This document shows positions 8,296 through 16,949 of a stretch of DNA of 34,871 bases, in pieces. Origin of the DNA: Deltaproteobacteria bacterium (GTDB lineage: Bacteria > Desulfobacterota > Desulfobacteria > Desulfobacterales > Magnetomoraceae); contig PEAL01000014.1 of assembly GCA_002753725.1 (NCBI GenBank), positions 1 to 34,871 of the forward strand. Reading direction: 5' to 3'. A program made the position numbers and the translations under genes. The notes beneath the pieces were generated by a model. The model ran no database searches. It was not told the DNA's origin and saw only the letters and a program-made list of their open reading frames with translations. Numbering within the stretch: the first letter of the stretch is position 1; every line of letters starts with the position of its first letter.

Positions 8296-9579
8296 ATGCA
8301 AGAAACGGCAACACTTACATTGGGAGATAAAGTCATACAGTTGCCGGTGATCATTGGCAGTGAGGGCGAACGAGCAGTCGATATTCGATCACTAAGAAAG
8401 AAAACCGGTCTAATAACAATGGATCCAGGACTTGCCAACACCGGAATCTGTAAAAGTCAGATTACATTTATGGATGGTGAAAAGGGTATTTTGCGATATC
8501 GTGGTATCCCTGTCGAAGAACTCGCAGAAAACTCGACTTTTGTAGAAACGGCTTATTTACTTGTCAATGGTGAATTACCGTCAGAAGAACAGCTCAAAGA
8601 ATTCAGTCTTTTATTGACAGAACAATCCCTGATTCATGAGGACTTGAAAGCATTTTATGGCAAATTCCCATCACGATCTCATCCTATGGGAATATTATCT
8701 TCAATGGTCAATGCTTTGCGGAGTTTTTACAAGGATCTTAAGATTGACAATGAGGAAGCCATCAATATTACTCTTGCACGCTTGATGTCCAAAGTCCGCA
8801 CAATGGCCGTTATGTCATATAAAATCTCTCGTGGTCATACTGTCGCCTATCCAAAGCCTGAATACTGTTATTGCAGCAATTTTTTCTACATGCTGTATCA
8901 CAGTCCTGTAAGAAAACGTGAAATTAATCCCCTTTTTGTCAAAGCACTGAATGTATTCTGGATTCTCCATGCAGATCATGAACAAAATTGTTCAACTTCT
9001 GCTGTTCGGCTTGTTGGCAGTGGACGGGTAAACTTATATGCCGCAATATCTGCGGGTATTGCGGCCCTTTGGGGGCCTTTGCACGGGGGGGCAAATCAGG
9101 CTGTAATAGAGATGCTTATAAAAATAAGAGAAAAAGGCGGAAAGATTAAACCCTTTATTGAAAAAGCTAAAAATAAAAAGGACCCTTTTCGGTTGATGGG
9201 ATTTGGTCATCGCGTTTACAAAACCTATGATCCCAGGGCCAAGATTATCAAAAAGGTCTGCCATGAATTGCTGGCATCATTGAAAACGAATGATCCCCTT
9301 CTGGATATTGCCCTGGAACTTGAAGAAATTGTTTCTAAAGATCCTTATTTTATGGATCATCATCTATATCCCAATGTTGATTTTTATAGTGGTATTGTAT
9401 TGAGAGCCCTGGGGGTTCCCACCAATATGTTTACTGTTATGTTTGCCATTGGCCGAATGCCCGGGTGGGTCGCCCAATGGAAAGAAGATGCGGATGATCC
9501 AAAATGGAAATTATATCGTCCCAGACAGATATATATTGGAAAAAATAAGCGTTCTTATTTACCAATGGACAAAAGATAA
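8296..9579 (+). CDS. gltA: Citrate synthase
   Basis: Condenses oxaloacetate with acetyl-CoA to citrate, the entry step of the TCA cycle. With the start at 8296 the protein has 427 residues, the size of the hexameric type found in many Proteobacteria. Characteristic segments are LHADHEQNCSTSAVRLVGS, LWGPLHGGANQAVIEML (substrate-binding His), GFGHRVYKTYDPRA (catalytic His) and YPNVDFYSGIVLRALG (catalytic Asp). An in-frame ATG eight codons upstream (8272) has no ribosome binding site, whereas AAAGGA at 8283-8288 lies 7 nt before 8296, so the shorter form is preferred. The gene is monocistronic or nearly so: a hairpin follows directly. Confidence 0.95.
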   Translation: MQETATLTLGDKVIQLPVIIGSEGERAVDIRSLRKKTGLITMDPGLANTGICKSQITFMDGEKGILRYRGIPVEELAENSTFVETAYLLVNGELPSEEQLKEFSLLLTEQSLIHEDLKAFYGKFPSRSHPMGILSSMVNALRSFYKDLKIDNEEAINITLARLMSKVRTMAVMSYKISRGHTVAYPKPEYCYCSNFFYMLYHSPVRKREINPLFVKALNVFWILHADHEQNCSTSAVRLVGSGRVNLYAAISAGIAALWGPLHGGANQAVIEMLIKIREKGGKIKPFIEKAKNKKDPFRLMGFGHRVYKTYDPRAKIIKKVCHELLASLKTNDPLLDIALELEEIVSKDPYFMDHHLYPNVDFYSGIVLRALGVPTNMFTVMFAIGRMPGWVAQWKEDADDPKWKLYRPRQIYIGKNKRSYLPMDKR

Positions 9580-9586
9580 AAAAAAA

Positions 9587-9610
9587 TGGCATTAATCTAT
9601 ATTAATGCCA
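9587..9610 (+). terminator. Hairpin terminator after gltA
   Basis: TGGCATTAAT and ATTAATGCCA form a perfect 10-bp stem with a CTAT loop, beginning 7 nt after the citrate synthase stop. An eight-A run precedes the stem and a weaker TCATTATG follows, so the structure looks better as a terminator on the minus strand. No minus-strand gene lies nearby to use it, so I assign it to gltA. Confidence 0.6.
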
Positions 9611-9645
9611 TCATTATGACTGACAGAAAATAAAGGATAAAAAAA

Positions 9646-10167
9646 ATGGACGGTATTGACATTGTTTCTGAATTAATGAACATTGCCGCAATTACTGCAC
9701 CCAAGAGCAAAGGTGAGAACTATGTTCAAACCCGGACACTTAAAGGGGATATTCTGCAAAAACTTGCAGATGAGATGAGAACATTTGGTCAAAAACACCA
9801 GAAAACAGACTTTGATCGGGATGCCAAAAATATTGACCAGTCAGAATCTGTACTTCTCATTGGTCTTAAAAATCCTACTGTCCTTGGGTTAAATTGCAAT
9901 GCCTGTGGATTTGAGCATTGCATTGATTTGGTTAATCATCCAAAGAATGACCATACAGAATTCAATGGGCCAATTTGCATGTTCAGGCTTTTAGATCTTG
10001 GCATTGCGCTGGGCTCTGCTGTAAAAACAGCCGGTATGTTAAATGTGGATAATCGGATCATGTATCGGGTTGGTGTTGTTGCGTGTCAGATGGGATTGGT
10101 TGATTGGGATATCGCTATGGGTATTCCCATGTCTGTCAGCGGTAAAAATATCTTTTTTGATCGTTGA
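9646..10167 (+). CDS. DUF2148 ferredoxin-like domain protein
   Basis: A 173-residue protein of the DUF2148 family, common in anaerobes and annotated as ferredoxin-domain protein of unknown role. The conserved CNACGFEHC cysteine cluster (about residues 86-94) and the later glycine-rich part (LDLGIALGSAVKTAG, then MGLVDWDIAMGIPMSVSGKN) match the family layout. The cysteines could bind an iron-sulfur cluster. It stands alone between citrate synthase and the DUF4143 ATPase gene, which starts 22 bp after its stop. No reaction can be assigned. Confidence 0.8.
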   Translation: MDGIDIVSELMNIAAITAPKSKGENYVQTRTLKGDILQKLADEMRTFGQKHQKTDFDRDAKNIDQSESVLLIGLKNPTVLGLNCNACGFEHCIDLVNHPKNDHTEFNGPICMFRLLDLGIALGSAVKTAGMLNVDNRIMYRVGVVACQMGLVDWDIAMGIPMSVSGKNIFFDR

Positions 10168-10189
10168 TGGCAATGTTAAGGTGAGAACA

Positions 10190-11509
10190 ATGGAGAGAAA
10201 AATCTCTGCAAAATTATTAGAATGGAAAAGCAAAGACAAAAAGAGAATGCCACTCATTATCAGCGGTGCAAGGCAGGTTGGAAAAACACATATTTTACGT
10301 GAATTTGGAAGGAATTATTATAAAAATTCGATATATGTGAATCTTGAAACCAATTTATCCGTGTCGTCATTGTTTGAGAATGATATCACGCCTGACAGGA
10401 TAATAAGATTTTTAGAAGCAAGTTTCAATGAAGCCATTATCCCTGATGAAACATTAATCATTCTGGATGAAATACAATTTTGCGAAAGAGCATTAACATC
10501 GCTGAAATATTTTTGCGAAGATGCCAATGAATATCATGTGGTTGCAGCAGGTAGTCTGTTAGGGGTTGCCATTAATCGAGAAAAATATTCTTTTCCTGTA
10601 GGCAAGGTTGAAACAATCACATTGTATCCTATGAATTTTGAGGAGTTTCTATGGGCTCTCCAAAAAGACAAGCTTGCAAACATAATACGTGAAAATTTTC
10701 ATATGAACCGTTGCCTTCCGGAAGTACTCCATTTACAAGCATTGGAATTGTATAAAATATATCTTATTGTCGGTGGCATGCCGGCAGCGGTAAAAAGGTT
10801 TGTAGACACTGAAAAAATCATCGAAATAGCTGATATTCAAAGTAATATTCTAAATAGTTATATCGCTGATATGGCAAAATACGCTATAAATGCTGAAAGT
10901 GTAAAAATCCGAGCGGCATACAATTCTCTCCCAAATCAACTGGCTAAAAACAATAAAAAATTTCAGTATAAAGTTATTCAAAAAGGTGGGAATGCAAATT
11001 TATTTGGCTCTGCAATAGAATGGCTTATTTTTTCAGGGATTGTATTGAAATGTCAAAAAATTGAAAAAGCATTGATGCCTCTGGCCGTTTATACTGATTT
11101 GAGCAGCTTTAAATTGTATATGGCCGATACCGGGCTTTTAGTGATGAAGTCTGGTTTAGCTTATCAAACAGTACTGTCAAACCTGGAAACAGACAATATT
11201 TTTTTGGGTTCACTTGCAGAAAATTATGTTGCGCAGGAATTGTCATCAAACGGTTATCCACTATTTTACTGGGAGTCAAAAGGTATGTCGGAAATTGATT
11301 TTCTACTTCAGAATGGAGAACAAATCATTCCTGTTGAAGTAAAAGCAGGAACACATACACGATCCAAAAGTTTATCTGTTTTTGTCAAAAAATATAGGCC
11401 GAATTATTCTATTCGTATATCAGCAAAGAATTTTGGTTTTGAAAATCAAGTAAAATCTGTACCACTATATGCTGTATATAATATCTGTTTGACTAACGAA
11501 CATACATAA
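10190..11509 (+). CDS. AAA-family ATPase with DUF4143 domain
   Basis: The 439-residue protein has an N-terminal ATPase with Walker A GARQVGKTH (about residues 26-34) and Walker B LIILDEIQF (Asp93-Glu94), an arginine/sensor region around AAGSLLGVAI, and a C-terminal DUF4143 part. That part ends in a nuclease-like signature: EID (368-370), then VEVK with Glu383 and Lys385. This family is abundant, often mobile, and of unknown function. The frame is open further upstream to 10043, but that would overlap the DUF2148 gene; ATG 10190 with AAGGTGAG just before it is the better start. The gene is visibly AT-rich and lies between unrelated housekeeping genes, which suggests insertion by transfer. Confidence 0.85.
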   Translation: MERKISAKLLEWKSKDKKRMPLIISGARQVGKTHILREFGRNYYKNSIYVNLETNLSVSSLFENDITPDRIIRFLEASFNEAIIPDETLIILDEIQFCERALTSLKYFCEDANEYHVVAAGSLLGVAINREKYSFPVGKVETITLYPMNFEEFLWALQKDKLANIIRENFHMNRCLPEVLHLQALELYKIYLIVGGMPAAVKRFVDTEKIIEIADIQSNILNSYIADMAKYAINAESVKIRAAYNSLPNQLAKNNKKFQYKVIQKGGNANLFGSAIEWLIFSGIVLKCQKIEKALMPLAVYTDLSSFKLYMADTGLLVMKSGLAYQTVLSNLETDNIFLGSLAENYVAQELSSNGYPLFYWESKGMSEIDFLLQNGEQIIPVEVKAGTHTRSKSLSVFVKKYRPNYSIRISAKNFGFENQVKSVPLYAVYNICLTNEHT

Positions 11510-11536
11510 ACCATAGCGATTCTAAAACAATTTCAT

Positions 11537-12022
11537 ATGAATTATAAAATTTTACATAATCACATCTTTCATTGGGATGGTTTCGGTGGACGTCTGAAAC
11601 TGGCATCTGGCAATTGTCTATTGCGTGTGGTCTATTTACAGAATGATCAGGATATTCCTATTGCCAGACCCTATATCGTCATTACAGAAGATTTACCTCC
11701 CGATGATCTCAATGACCCGGCAATGAAAAATCGAAAATTGAGCATGCGAAGTTGTGTCGCACACATTGCTACCTGTGTCACCCAAAAATTTTCCATTGAT
11801 CCCAAACGTATGCTTTGGCTGGAATATTATCCTGAGTCCATTTATGGCATGAACAAAGAAAAATGTATTCCTGAACACTATGAAGTTGTCAGTTTTACCT
11901 GGGAAGCCAATAAGGCCTTTCATCCTCAATTTAGAACACTGAAACCACCGGTTCTCCATCAGGTCAAAACCATTCATCAACAATTACAAAAAGGAGCCCA
12001 TCATGGGACTGAATATCGTTGA
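11537..12022 (+). CDS. Uncharacterised protein coupled to the split purH genes
   Basis: A 161-residue protein I do not recognise. It is soluble by appearance, with no signal peptide or membrane segment. It is rich in aromatic residues and His, and contains HWDGFGGRLKLA near the start, IARPYIVITEDLPPDD (about 36-51) and RMLWLEYYPE (about 93-102). Its 3' end overlaps the next gene (start 12003) by 20 bp, and the AAAAGGAG ribosome binding site of that gene lies within it, so the two are probably translated together. This ties it to purine synthesis by position only. Confidence 0.65.
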   Translation: MNYKILHNHIFHWDGFGGRLKLASGNCLLRVVYLQNDQDIPIARPYIVITEDLPPDDLNDPAMKNRKLSMRSCVAHIATCVTQKFSIDPKRMLWLEYYPESIYGMNKEKCIPEHYEVVSFTWEANKAFHPQFRTLKPPVLHQVKTIHQQLQKGAHHGTEYR

Positions 12023-12680
12023 AAAAATTGATCGGATGGTTCCGATCAACCATGTACTGATCAGCGTGTCTGATAAGAGTGGACTGGAACAGTTTATTCC
12101 AGAATTAATTAAAATTGTTCCAGATATTAAAATCATTTCCACCGGTGGCACGTATCAAACAATTAAAACTCTTTTAGGCACAAAAGCCGATCAATATCTG
12201 ATTTTAATATCTGACTATACCGGGCAACCAGAAACCCAGGGGGGCCTGGTGAAAACACTGGATTTTAAAATTTATCTGGGTTTGCTGACTGAAACCTATA
12301 ATGACCACCACCAAAATGACCTCAAGCGAACCCAGGCATCACCCATTGATATGGTTGTTGTCAATCTATATCCTTTTTCAAAAACCATTGAAAATAAAAA
12401 TGTTACGGTTGAACAGGCACGGGGAAATATTGATATCGGAGGGCCTTGTATGATTCGGGCATCAGCAAAAAATTTTCTTCGCGTGGCATCGGTGGTTGAT
12501 CCCTCAGATTACTCTGATATACTTGATGAAATGAGACAAAACAATGGCTGTACAACATTGAAAAAACGCTTTCAACTGGCTCAAAAAGCTTTTGGGCATA
12601 CGCATCAATACGATGCCAACATCTATGAGTATTTGCGTAAACAATCATTTGATGCGGTGTCAACCTGCTATCAATCTTAA
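12003..12680 (+). CDS. purH: IMP cyclohydrolase (MGS-like domain), N-terminal half of split PurH
   Basis: Closes the ring of FAICAR to give IMP, the last step of de novo purine synthesis. The 225-residue product corresponds to the N-terminal MGS-like domain of bifunctional PurH: HVLISVSDKSGLEQF, IISTGGTYQTIK, DYTGQPETQGGLVKTLDFKI (catalytic-loop region), MVVVNLYPFSKT and IDIGGPCMIRASAKNF are all present in order. It terminates cleanly, and the transformylase is encoded by a separate frame 20 bp downstream with its own start, so the enzyme is split rather than frameshifted. It starts inside the end of the 161-residue gene. The AICAR transformylase supplies its substrate. Confidence 0.9.
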   Translation: MGLNIVEKIDRMVPINHVLISVSDKSGLEQFIPELIKIVPDIKIISTGGTYQTIKTLLGTKADQYLILISDYTGQPETQGGLVKTLDFKIYLGLLTETYNDHHQNDLKRTQASPIDMVVVNLYPFSKTIENKNVTVEQARGNIDIGGPCMIRASAKNFLRVASVVDPSDYSDILDEMRQNNGCTTLKKRFQLAQKAFGHTHQYDANIYEYLRKQSFDAVSTCYQS

Positions 12681-12700
12681 CTATTGAAGGAAACATTCTG

Positions 12701-13951
12701 ATGACACAAGATTTGAAAAAAATGTACAAAACTGTGATGGATGATCATTTCCCATCACAAATGGAAATTTCTTTTATTGAAGATAACACGCGACAAACAC
12801 TGTGTTATGAAAAAGTAACCTGGACCATCGATCACGTGGAAAAAGGACTTCGATATGGTGAAAATCCTGGTCAGGAAGCTGCGCTTTATAAATTGATCAA
12901 TGGGAATCTGGCGTTAGCGGAAACACACTGCATTCAACCCGGAAAGTACCTGGCTTCGGATATTGAATTGCTGCAATCCGGTAAACATCCGGGAAAAACT
13001 AACTTAACCGATGCTGACAATGCATTAAATATTCTAAGGTATTTTTCAGATACTCCCACGGTTGTGATTGTCAAACATAATAATCCATGCGGTGTTGCTC
13101 AGGATTCCCAACTTGCGCAAGCGTATCATAAAGCCTATATGGCTGATCGCGTTGCTGCCTTTGGAGGATGTATTGCTGCTAATCGACCCATTGATAAAGC
13201 AACGGCTGAAAGTATTTCCAGCCAATATGCTGAAGTGGTTGTAGCGCCGGATTTTGAAGAAGGTGTCATGACTATTTTTGAGCAAAAGAAAAACTTACGT
13301 GTCATCCGAATTCAAAATATTCAGCGCCTTCATCAGTTTGTTGGCCAGAGAACTGTCGAATTTAAAAGCCTTATTGATGGCGGTATCATTGCCCAATGGT
13401 CGTTTGTCCCCAATACTTTGAAACCCGAGGATTGCCAACTGGCGACATGTGAATACAAGGGAAAAACCTATCATGTTCGACGATCTCCCACAGTCCAGGA
13501 ATACAGGGATCTTCTTTTTGGATGGCTGGTTGAAAGTGGTATTACATCAAATTCAGTTATTTATGTCAAAGATACCGTGACCGTTGGTATTGGAACAGGT
13601 GAACAGGATCGGGTGGGTGTTGCTGAAATTGCGCGCGACAAAGCTTACAGAAAACTTGCAGATCGATATTGTTATGAACAATTTCAAACGCCTTACAATG
13701 ATCTGACCGATTCTGAAAAACGTCAGCATATCGACCAGCAGGTGGTTGAAGAAAAAGGAGGCTTGAAAGGCGCATCGATGATCAGTGATGCTTTCTTTCC
13801 ATTCCGTGATGGCGCAGATGTGGGGATCAAAGAAGGTATTTCTGCGATTATTCAACCCGGTGGATCAGCCAATGATTATCAAACCATTGAAGCCTGTAAT
13901 GAAGCCAATGTAGCCATGGTATATACCGGTCAACGATCCTTCAAGCATTGA
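12701..13951 (+). CDS. purH: AICAR formyltransferase, C-terminal half of split PurH
   Basis: Transfers a formyl group from 10-formyltetrahydrofolate to AICAR, giving FAICAR for the cyclohydrolase encoded just upstream. The 416-residue protein matches the PurH transformylase region: GLRYGENPGQEAALY, VIVKHNNPCGVA (catalytic Lys-His pair), RVAAFGGCIAANRPID, LLFGWLVESGITSNSV and the terminal SDAFFPFRDG, IQPGGSANDY and NVAMVYTG. An N-terminal extension of about 45 residues, absent from fused PurH, replaces the linker. Its own ATG and a weak upstream AAGGAAA site support independent translation. The recD-like gene follows 7 bp later. Confidence 0.92.
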   Translation: MTQDLKKMYKTVMDDHFPSQMEISFIEDNTRQTLCYEKVTWTIDHVEKGLRYGENPGQEAALYKLINGNLALAETHCIQPGKYLASDIELLQSGKHPGKTNLTDADNALNILRYFSDTPTVVIVKHNNPCGVAQDSQLAQAYHKAYMADRVAAFGGCIAANRPIDKATAESISSQYAEVVVAPDFEEGVMTIFEQKKNLRVIRIQNIQRLHQFVGQRTVEFKSLIDGGIIAQWSFVPNTLKPEDCQLATCEYKGKTYHVRRSPTVQEYRDLLFGWLVESGITSNSVIYVKDTVTVGIGTGEQDRVGVAEIARDKAYRKLADRYCYEQFQTPYNDLTDSEKRQHIDQQVVEEKGGLKGASMISDAFFPFRDGADVGIKEGISAIIQPGGSANDYQTIEACNEANVAMVYTGQRSFKH

Positions 13952-13958
13952 TATTCAT

Positions 13959-15656
13959 ATGGAGCATCAACACACTCGTTTTTCCTTCCATAGTGACTTG
14001 CTGGCTGAAAAGCCAGCAGTCAACACATTATCAGGACAAATCATTCAGACCCTTTATTCTTTTATTCAAAACGGCCATGTGTGTGTTCATGAAGCTGTCT
14101 TGATTGATACCGTCGTCAACCGTTTTTACCAGTCAGCGGATTTTGTCAAAAGAAGCATTGAAAAACTTCAAAAATCCAATGAAATTATCATTGACGTATT
14201 GCCTGAAACATCGATCTTGGAGCGAATTATTTATTTGCCACCCTTTTATTATGCTGAAAAAGGCTTTTCAAAGCGGTTTCATGCTTTTCTGACCATTCCT
14301 GTCCATATTAAATATCTCAAAATAAACCCGTTGCTACCGGAAATTGAGTTAAAAATGTTGATCAATTTATCTGCTGAACAACGATGGATTTTAAGTCAAA
14401 TATTACGCTATAAAACATCTATTGTCACCGGATGTCCAGGGACTGGAAAAACCACACTCACCCGATCGATTTGTTTGCTCTTAAAACGATTGAACCAGGA
14501 AATTGCTCTGGCGGCACCAACAGGCCGAGCTGCTCAGAGGCTGTCAGAGCTGACACAATTTAAAGCGCAAACCATCCATCGCTTGCTAGCCTATCATCCT
14601 GATAAAAATGTATTTGGCAGAAATGAACTTAATCCGCTGGATGTTGATGCGATCATTATTGATGAATTTTCAATGGTCGATATACTGTTGATCTATCACT
14701 TGATCAAAGCAACCCCCATGAATGCGATTTTGATATTTGTAGGAGATCGTTTTCAATTACCATCCGTCGGGCCAGGAAATGTTTTAAAAGACCTTATCGC
14801 ATCCGGACGTCTGCCTGTCTTTTCATTGAACACGGTTTTTCGTCATGGAGAAAATACGACATTGGCGCAAAATGCCATTCTGATCAATCAGGGAAAACAA
14901 CCAAACAGTACAAAAATGAGATTTCAGTATCATCGATCCAATACAGATTCTTTCCCAGAGTTGCATTTAACTCCCATTCAACCGACCGAGACATCAGATC
15001 CTCATTTTATTTTTGTAGAGGAAGATCGGGTTGAAATGATTTTGCAGGGAATTTTATGGATGTGTCAGACCTGGATTCCTCAAAAATTTGGCTTTGATCC
15101 TGTTCATGATATCCAGGTCATGACGCCGATGCATAAAGGCAGCCTGGGGACAAATCATTTGAATTTTTCACTTCAAAAACATCTTAATCCTGCGGATGGT
15201 TTTATTGTTGCCCATGGGAGAAAATTCAAGTCTGGCGATAAAGTCATGCATTTAAAAAACAATTATGAAAAAGAGGTTTATAATGGTGATATTGGAATCA
15301 TCCATGAAATCAATCCCCTTGAACAAATATGCAGGGTTAACTATCAAGGACGCCTGGTATCTTATACCATTGAAGAATTGAAAGAATTATCCCTGGCCTA
15401 CGCAATCACTGTGCATAAATCACAAGGTTCAGAATATCCAGCAATTATTCTTCCAGTGGTTACTCAACATTATATTATGCTGCAAAGAAATCTTTTGTAC
15501 ACTGCTGTAACACGGGGAAAAAAATTGGTGTGCGTCATTGGCAGCGAAAAGGCTTTGAATATCGCACTGAAAAATAATCGCCAAGAAACACGCTATACAT
15601 TGCTTTCAAAACGATTAAAAAGTAAGGAAGGTAGGGAGCGATTGTTTTTGCAATAG
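13959..15656 (+). CDS. RecD2-like ATP-dependent DNA helicase (short form)
   Basis: Superfamily 1 5'-3' helicase of the RecD/TraA class. In 565 residues it shows Walker A TGCPGTGKTT (about 157-166), AAPTGRAAQRLSE (motif Ia), IIIDEFSMVD (motif II), FVGDRFQLPSVGPGNVLKD (motif III), FRHGENT, a UvrD_C_2 region with YAITVHKSQGSEYPAIILPV (motif V), and LLYTAVTRGKKLV (motif VI). It is shorter than typical RecD2 (700 or more), missing most of the N-terminal HhH-containing part. A unique N-terminal region of about 140 residues precedes the motor. No RecB or RecC is nearby, so a RecBCD role is unlikely. It begins 7 bp after purH without a clear ribosome binding site, so translational coupling is likely. 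Confidence 0.85.
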   Translation: MEHQHTRFSFHSDLLAEKPAVNTLSGQIIQTLYSFIQNGHVCVHEAVLIDTVVNRFYQSADFVKRSIEKLQKSNEIIIDVLPETSILERIIYLPPFYYAEKGFSKRFHAFLTIPVHIKYLKINPLLPEIELKMLINLSAEQRWILSQILRYKTSIVTGCPGTGKTTLTRSICLLLKRLNQEIALAAPTGRAAQRLSELTQFKAQTIHRLLAYHPDKNVFGRNELNPLDVDAIIIDEFSMVDILLIYHLIKATPMNAILIFVGDRFQLPSVGPGNVLKDLIASGRLPVFSLNTVFRHGENTTLAQNAILINQGKQPNSTKMRFQYHRSNTDSFPELHLTPIQPTETSDPHFIFVEEDRVEMILQGILWMCQTWIPQKFGFDPVHDIQVMTPMHKGSLGTNHLNFSLQKHLNPADGFIVAHGRKFKSGDKVMHLKNNYEKEVYNGDIGIIHEINPLEQICRVNYQGRLVSYTIEELKELSLAYAITVHKSQGSEYPAIILPVVTQHYIMLQRNLLYTAVTRGKKLVCVIGSEKALNIALKNNRQETRYTLLSKRLKSKEGRERLFLQ

Positions 15657-15728
15657 AAAGAAAATGAGGGCTTTCTCCAACAAAAATACCGATGAACTGA
15701 AGATCGGAGATCAATGGGCCATAAAATG

Positions 15729-15752
15729 ATTGCCTTTAATACGGCAATTTTT
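15729..15752 (+). terminator. Probable intrinsic terminator after the recD-like gene
   Basis: ATTGCC and GGCAAT form a 6-bp stem with an 8-nt loop, followed directly by a T-run, then AAAAA and TTTTT. It lies 72 bp after the helicase stop. The remainder of the 15657-15892 gap is AT-rich, with a TATAAT at 15802-15807 that could serve the next operon but lacks a good -35 partner. Confidence 0.5.
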
Positions 15753-15892
15753 AAAAATTTTTGCTTGCATTAATATACAATAAATGGTTTAAGAATAGGT
15801 TTATAATTTTAGCCCCTTCCTGAAATCAACGCAACGGTCATAAGTTTTTATGAGATATAATTAAGGAAATCCAGGGGTTTGGAGTCAATTTT

Positions 15893-16609
15893 TTGGGCAT
15901 TAAACTAAGCGGCGTCATTGTAATTGTTGGAAATTACGGAAGTGGAAAAACAGAAGTATCTATTAATTTGGCTGTTCGTCAGAAGCGTTCTGGTGTGCAT
16001 GTTAAAATAGGCGATTTAGATCTGGTTAATCCATATTTCCGAACACGTGAGGCAAAACAAGCACTTTCCAATCTGGAAATCGATGTTATTCTTCCGCCAA
16101 ATCAATTTTTGCAAGCGGACCTTCCCATCCTTACTCCTGCAATTTCTGGCATGATTAAAAATCCTGGTGACCTGTCAATTTTGGATGTTGGTGGTAACGG
16201 CGTTGGAGCAACTGTTTTATCAGCACTTGCCAATGCATTTTCCAGCCAGGATGCAAACATGATTCAGGTGGTCAATCCATTCCGCCCATTTACCAACACC
16301 CTTGATGGATGTCAGTCCATTCGAAAAGAAATTGAGATCGCATCACGATTGAAAATGAAAGGTATTATTGGAAACGCAAATTTAATTGATGAAACGACAC
16401 CTGAAACGATTTATGAAGGATATACTTTTGTCAGCAACTATTCAAAATCATGCAATCTGCCATTGATATGCATTACTGCTTCTGTTGATATCATCGATCA
16501 ACTTGACATCCAGCAATTTGCCTGTCCAATTTTGCCCATTGAGCGCCAATTGGTACCTCCCTGGAAAAAACCACAGGTATTGGGGCCTAAAAATTTTATT
16601 TTACATTAG
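15893..16609 (+). CDS. P-loop NTPase of the CobQ/CbiA/MinD-like type
   Basis: A 238-residue nucleotide-binding protein. It opens with VIVIVGNYGSGKTEVSIN (Walker A within GNYGSGKT), then VKIGDLDLVNPYFRTREA, a switch-like SILDVGGNGVGATVL (Asp as Walker B), and a C-terminal part with GIIGNANLI. The layout is like the SIMIBI-class CobQ/CobB/MinD/ParA nucleotide-binding domain, but the product lacks the amidase part of cobyrinic acid synthases. Translation appears to start at TTG 15893, with GGAG (15881-15884) 8 nt upstream; no better in-frame ATG exists near the Walker motif. It precedes the 2-oxoacid:ferredoxin oxidoreductase subunits, suggesting a helper or regulatory role for that enzyme, but none is established here. 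Confidence 0.75.
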   Translation: MGIKLSGVIVIVGNYGSGKTEVSINLAVRQKRSGVHVKIGDLDLVNPYFRTREAKQALSNLEIDVILPPNQFLQADLPILTPAISGMIKNPGDLSILDVGGNGVGATVLSALANAFSSQDANMIQVVNPFRPFTNTLDGCQSIRKEIEIASRLKMKGIIGNANLIDETTPETIYEGYTFVSNYSKSCNLPLICITASVDIIDQLDIQQFACPILPIERQLVPPWKKPQVLGPKNFILH

Positions 16610-16639
16610 TGTGGGAGAGTTAATGACCCTCGACCACCA

Positions 16640-16654
16640 GGGAACGTCGTTCCC
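16640..16654. repeat. Short palindrome GGGAAC-GTC-GTTCCC
   Basis: A perfect 6-bp inverted repeat with a 3-nt centre sits in the 94 bp gap between the P-loop gene and korD. The context (CCACCA before, AAATAG after) has no T-run, so it is not a good intrinsic terminator. It may be one copy of a dispersed palindromic element or an operator. Confidence 0.45.
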
Positions 16655-16703
16655 AAATAGAATCAGATAAAAAAAGCCGATACGTTTCAAGAAAGGTTGT
16701 GGC

Positions 16704-16934
16704 ATGAACTATCAATATCAAATTGATGCGGATCGATGCAAAGGATGTGGCCTGTGTGTGGCTGTTTGCCCGAAAAAAGTGCTTGAGTTATCTCAAACAA
16801 ATAATTCAAAAGGCTATTTTCCCGCGTATCGCGCGCGAGAAGAAGACTGTGTGTTATGTGGGACCTGTTGTATTATGTGTCCTGATGTTGCAATTACCAT
16901 TACACCCATCGACAATGCATCCGCCGAGAAATAG
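16704..16934 (+). CDS. korD: 2-oxoacid:ferredoxin oxidoreductase delta subunit (2x[4Fe-4S] ferredoxin)
   Basis: Small electron-transfer subunit that passes electrons from the thiamine diphosphate site to free ferredoxin. The 76-residue product holds two 4Fe-4S motifs: CKGCGLCVAVCPKKV near the start and CVLCGTCCIMCPDVA near the end, giving the eight cysteines expected. It is the first of four consecutive subunit genes (delta, alpha, beta, gamma). The ATG at 16704 has AAGAAAGG about 8 nt upstream. The stop is 15 bp before the alpha subunit ATG. Confidence 0.88.
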   Translation: MNYQYQIDADRCKGCGLCVAVCPKKVLELSQTNNSKGYFPAYRAREEDCVLCGTCCIMCPDVAITITPIDNASAEK

Positions 16935-16949
16935 GTGAAGGAGAAAAAT

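Noticed and set aside
12003..13951. Split purH as a frameshift or sequencing error
   Set aside because: Each part ends or begins cleanly with its own start, the second has an added N-terminal segment, and no continuous alternative frame joins them.
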